DNA of 8,246 bases. It comes from Vibrio sp. (GTDB taxonomy: Bacteria > Pseudomonadota > Gammaproteobacteria > Enterobacterales > Vibrionaceae). Position 1 is the first letter of the stretch. Every line of letters begins with the position of its first letter. The stretch covers positions 1-8,246 of the forward strand of contig SLFB01000249.1 in the NCBI GenBank assembly GCA_007124475.1, in the 5' to 3' direction. Both the position numbers and the translations under genes were made by a program. Positions 5,270-8,246 of this stretch are shown one piece after another. The notes under the pieces were generated by a model. It was given only the letters and a program-made list of their open reading frames with translations. It had not been told where the DNA came from and ran no database searches.

Positions 5270-7597
5270 TTATTTTTTCGCTTTCGCAAACGCAGCGGCA
5301 AACGCTCCGCCCATCGCACCATTAGAGGGGGCTTCTTCCCGCTCGCGGCGACGAGCATGTGATGGATTGTGTTGGCGTCCTTGGCTGTGCGAGGCGGTTT
5401 TTTGTCCGCGATTCTCTTGTCCTGGCTCGTCGTTTAAACGCATTGAAAGGGCAATACGTTTGCGCTGTGCGTCCACTTCCATCACTTTCACTTTGACAAT
5501 ATCACCCGCTTTTACCACGTCGCGTGGGTCAGCAATGAAACGGTCAGTGAGCGCCGAGATATGCACTAAACCATCTTGATGAACACCAATATCGACAAAA
5601 GCGCCAAAATTCGCCACGTTAGACACCACACCCTCTAAAATCATCCCAAGCTCGAGATCTTTGATGTCATTCACGCCATCAGCAAAGGTCGCGGTTTTGA
5701 ACTCAGGGCGAGGATCGCGCCCCGGTTTATCCAGCTCTTTAATGATGTCGGTAATGGTGGGGAGACCAAATTTTTCATCGGTATAGTCAACCGCGCGCAG
5801 GGAACGCAGAAACTCACTATTACCAATCAATGATTTAATCTCTTGTTGGTTTTTCTCAGCAATGGCTTTTACCACTGGATAGGCTTCAGGGTGAACTGCA
5901 GACGCATCGAGTGGGTTCTTGCCATCCATGATCCGTAAGAAACCAGCGCACTGCTCAAAAGCTTTAGGCCCAAGGCGTGGTACTTTTTTCAATGTTGCGC
6001 GACCGGTAAAGCGGCCATGCTCATCACGATACTGAACAATATTTTGTGCCAAGGCGGCCGATAAGCCAGCAACGCGAGTTAACAGCGCCGCTGAGGCGGT
6101 GTTAACATCCACACCGACGGCGTTTACGCAGTCTTCGACCACCGCATCAAGACGTTTGGCGAGTAAGGTTTGGCTAACATCGTGTTGGTATTGACCGACG
6201 CCGATGGATTTAGGATCAATTTTTACCAGCTCTGCCAAAGGGTCTTGCAAGCGGCGAGCAATGGACACCGCACCACGCAGTGATACGTCCATGTTCGGGA
6301 ACTCTTTGGCTGCTAGCTCAGATGCGGAATAAACCGATGCACCCGCTTCACTGACAATAATTTTTTGCACCTTAAGATTGCCACGCTTAATTAACTCGGC
6401 GACAAAATTGTCCGTTTCACGTGAGGCAGTACCGTTGCCGATGGCAATCAGATCGACATGATGTTGACTGACCAACGCCGCGACGGTTTGCATCGCTCGC
6501 TCATATTGATTTTGTGGTACATGAGGATAAATGGTATCGGTTGCCAGTACCTTGCCGGTGGCATCAACCACCGCGACTTTACAGCCGGTTCTTAGCCCAG
6601 GATCGAGGCCTAATGTCGCCCGAGGTCCTGCCGGTGCCGCCATGAGCAAGTCTTTTAAGTTACTTGCGAAGACGTCAATCGCTTCAATTTCCGCGCGCTC
6701 TTTCATTGCCGACATCAGTTCAGTTTCCATATGCATGGACACTTTGATGCGCCAGGCCCAACTGATCACTTGCTGACGCCATTGATCCGCGGGAGCTTGA
6801 CTCAGGTGCAATTGATAATGTTGTGCGATTAAGGTTTCACAATACGAATGGCGTAGGGTTTCTTCTTGCTGAGGGTCGGCATTTAAGCTCAGGGTTAAAA
6901 AGCCTTCGTTACGGCCACGTAGCATGGCGAGAGCGCGGTGGGAAGGGGCTTTAGCAATCAGTTCGCGATGATCAAAATAGTCTTTGAACTTTTCTCCCGC
7001 CTGTTCTTTACCGGCAATCACTTGAGAGACAATTTCAGCGTGGCGAGTCAAATAGTCGCGCAGCTTAGCCAGTAGGTCGGCATCTTCTGCAATCCGCTCC
7101 ATGATGATCGCCCGTGCGCCATCGAGCGCCGCTTTGCTATCGGCAATGCCTTTATCGGCGTCGATGTAGGCGAGGGCCGCTTGCTCTGGATCGAGGTCAG
7201 CGTGTTGCCATAAACGATCGGCTAACGGTTCAAGTCCAGCTTCAATCGCAATTTGCCCTTTGGTGCGCCGTTTTGGTTTATAGGGGAGATAGAGATCTTC
7301 TAAGCGAGTTTTGCTGTCGGCAGCGAGAATCGCTTGTTCCAGTTCTGGGGTGAGTTTACCTTGTTCTTGAATCGATTTAAGAATCGTCTGGCGGCGATCC
7401 TCCATCTCTCGTAAGTAGCTCAGGCGGGTATCTAAATGACGCAGTTGCGAGTCATCTAATCCTCCGGTTACCTCTTTGCGGTAGCGTGCAATAAAGGGGA
7501 CAGTGTTACCTTCATCAATCAGGGTGACTGCAGCGTTGACTTGATTCTGGTTGACATTCAATTCATTGGCAATCTGTAGGCAGATAGCGTGGCTCAT
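5270..7597 (-). CDS. tex: Tex family transcription accessory / RNA-binding protein
   Basis: Tex is a conserved cytoplasmic nucleic-acid-binding protein, related in architecture to eukaryotic Spt6, that affects transcription and binds RNA. The 775-residue protein shows, in order, an N-terminal helical part with NTVPFIARYRKEVTGGLDD (about 31-49), a YqgF/RNase H-like domain (about 326-455, starting GLDPGLRTG), helix-hairpin-helix repeats (about 490-556, including RVAGLSAALAQNIV and RLGPKAFEQCAGFLRI), and an S1 RNA-binding domain (about 648-722, MILEGVVSNVANFGAFVDIG). A basic, low-complexity tail follows. The length equals E. coli Tex (about 773). The start is ATG at 7597, with AGAGAG 7 nt upstream, giving an N-terminus MSHAICLQIANELN that matches orthologues. 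An in-frame GTG at 7672 would add 25 unrelated residues and contains the predicted promoter, so it is rejected. Divergent from greB. Confidence 0.96.
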   Translation of the reverse strand: MSHAICLQIANELNVNQNQVNAAVTLIDEGNTVPFIARYRKEVTGGLDDSQLRHLDTRLSYLREMEDRRQTILKSIQEQGKLTPELEQAILAADSKTRLEDLYLPYKPKRRTKGQIAIEAGLEPLADRLWQHADLDPEQAALAYIDADKGIADSKAALDGARAIIMERIAEDADLLAKLRDYLTRHAEIVSQVIAGKEQAGEKFKDYFDHRELIAKAPSHRALAMLRGRNEGFLTLSLNADPQQEETLRHSYCETLIAQHYQLHLSQAPADQWRQQVISWAWRIKVSMHMETELMSAMKERAEIEAIDVFASNLKDLLMAAPAGPRATLGLDPGLRTGCKVAVVDATGKVLATDTIYPHVPQNQYERAMQTVAALVSQHHVDLIAIGNGTASRETDNFVAELIKRGNLKVQKIIVSEAGASVYSASELAAKEFPNMDVSLRGAVSIARRLQDPLAELVKIDPKSIGVGQYQHDVSQTLLAKRLDAVVEDCVNAVGVDVNTASAALLTRVAGLSAALAQNIVQYRDEHGRFTGRATLKKVPRLGPKAFEQCAGFLRIMDGKNPLDASAVHPEAYPVVKAIAEKNQQEIKSLIGNSEFLRSLRAVDYTDEKFGLPTITDIIKELDKPGRDPRPEFKTATFADGVNDIKDLELGMILEGVVSNVANFGAFVDIGVHQDGLVHISALTDRFIADPRDVVKAGDIVKVKVMEVDAQRKRIALSMRLNDEPGQENRGQKTASHSQGRQHNPSHARRREREEAPSNGAMGGAFAAAFAKAKK

Positions 7598-7629
7598 CCG
7601 TGGTCTCTCTATTAAACAATCATGCAGGG

Positions 7630-7657
7630 ATTGTACGTAGTCCAGAGTGAGCTGCAA
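7630..7657 (-). promoter_or_regulatory. Predicted promoter of tex
   Basis: On the minus strand, TTGCAG (7652-7657) and TACAAT (7630-7635, five of six consensus bases) are 16 bp apart. Transcription from about 7623 would give a leader of about 26 nt to the ATG at 7597. The position argues against the longer GTG start. Confidence 0.5.
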
Positions 7658-7705
7658 TGGCTTTGTGTTCACGTCGCATGATTAACCATGATTTTTGACT
7701 TTCCT

Positions 7706-7774
7706 CACACTGAAAACTGACGCGCTCAGCGTAGCGAATGTGGAGAGAAGAAGATGAGCGCTATGCCCAGTGTG
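7706..7774. repeat. Nested inverted repeat between tex and greB
   Basis: Two pairs of perfect 7-bp arms are nested: CACACTG (7706-7712) with CAGTGTG (7768-7774), and inside them GCGCTCA (7722-7728) with TGAGCGC (7755-7761). The intervening loops are 9 and 6 nt, with a 26-nt apex. It occupies the shared upstream region of both genes. A weak greB -10 candidate, TAAGAT (7785-7790), lies just beyond it without a recognisable -35. Confidence 0.55.
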
Positions 7775-7826
7775 GTGGATTAGGTAAGATAACCAATAGG
7801 TTCTGTAATGATGATTGAGGTAGTAG

Positions 7827-8246
7827 GTGAAAACCAAACTGATTACACGGGCAGGATATGACAAGCTTAAACAAGAGCATGATCATCTATGGCATGAAAA
7901 GCGCCCCGAAATTACCAAGATTGTCACTTGGGCTGCCAGCTTAGGTGACCGCTCTGAAAACGCCGATTACACCTTTAACAAACGCTTGTTGCGCCAAATC
8001 GATCGTCGCGTGCGCTACTTACGCAAGTTGTTGCCTGAGTTGAAAATCGTCGACTACTCGCCACAGCAAGAGGGCAAAGTGTTTTTTGGCGCTTGGGTCG
8101 AAATTGAAAATGAAGCGGGCGAGACGAAAACCTTACGTATTGTCGGTCCAGAAGAGATTTATGGTGATGCCAAAGACTACATTTCCATTGACTCTCCGAT
8201 GGCGCGCGCCTTGCTGAAAAAGCAAGTGGATGAAGAAGTGACAGTA
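7827..8246 (+). CDS. greB: Transcription elongation factor GreB (3' end cut by window)
   Basis: GreB enters the secondary channel of backtracked RNA polymerase and stimulates cleavage of the extruded RNA, restarting elongation; compared with GreA it acts on longer backtracks. The visible 140 residues begin VKTKLITRAGYDKLKQEHDHLW (quoted in part: KLITRAGYDKLK) and include the coiled-coil tip SLGDRSENADY with the catalytic acidic pair D41 and E44. The basic NKRLLRQIDRRVRYL (51-65) follows, then the C-terminal FKBP-like domain with VDYSPQQEGKVFFGAWVEI (75-93) and YISIDSPMARALLKK (118-132). E. coli GreB has 158 residues, so about 18 are missing beyond the window. The start is GTG at 7827, with GAGGT (7817-7821) 5 nt upstream; the nearby ATGs at 7808 and 7811 are out of frame. 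KVFFGAWVEIEN and the basic patch indicate GreB, not GreA. Confidence 0.95.
   Translation, partial: MKTKLITRAGYDKLKQEHDHLWHEKRPEITKIVTWAASLGDRSENADYTFNKRLLRQIDRRVRYLRKLLPELKIVDYSPQQEGKVFFGAWVEIENEAGETKTLRIVGPEEIYGDAKDYISIDSPMARALLKKQVDEEVTV

Noticed and set aside
7682..7864. A 60-codon minus-strand frame upstream of tex
   Set aside because: It overlaps the start of greB, covers the nested inverted repeat, and has no supporting features.
1..8246. A new defence, mobile or biosynthetic system
   Set aside because: All but one gene are recognised housekeeping genes in an order I recall from Vibrio, and no transposase, integrase, CRISPR, toxin or nuclease gene is present.

Overview
This window is an ordinary, well-conserved chromosomal stretch from a gammaproteobacterium, almost certainly a member of the Vibrionaceae. 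Three things suggest this: the mid-range base composition, protein sequences very close to remembered Vibrio and E. coli orthologues (NfuA, BioH, Tex and GreB above all), and a gene order I recall from Vibrio chromosomes: cysQ, nudE, nfuA, comF, bioH, a small conserved gene of unknown function, tex, greB. The genus (Vibrio, Salinivibrio or a relative) cannot be fixed from the sequence alone.

Layout. On the minus strand lie cysQ (6-833) and nudE (845-1402), a tight two-gene operon with its own promoter, cut off from nfuA by a strong intrinsic terminator. Next are nfuA (1599-2189, GTG start) and, after a 474-bp gap, comF (2664-3365). comF diverges from bioH (3657-4445, plus strand, GTG start); the gap between them holds an imperfect palindromic element of 79 bp whose edge supplies a perfect TATAAT box for bioH. 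A 155-residue protein of unknown function (4562-5029, plus strand) follows and ends at an excellent bidirectional terminator. It converges on tex (5270-7597, minus strand). tex diverges from greB (7827 onward, plus strand), which the window edge cuts off near its C-terminus.

How the genes fit together. CysQ removes 3'-phosphoadenosine 5'-phosphate made during sulfate assimilation, NudE hydrolyses ADP-ribose-type nucleotides, NfuA delivers Fe-S clusters, and BioH trims the pimeloyl ester in biotin synthesis, a pathway whose last enzyme (BioB) is an Fe-S protein that depends on such carriers. Tex and GreB both act on transcription or RNA polymerase. These links are loose; the cluster reflects conserved gene order more than one pathway.

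I see no mobile gene cassette, CRISPR array, tRNA, rRNA or toxin-antitoxin pair, and no new defence or metabolic system. The points worth a second look are in the intergenic DNA: two related copies of a dispersed element, a palindromic repeat acting as a possible promoter, a nested inverted repeat between tex and greB, a dyad at the nudE start, and the unknown protein.
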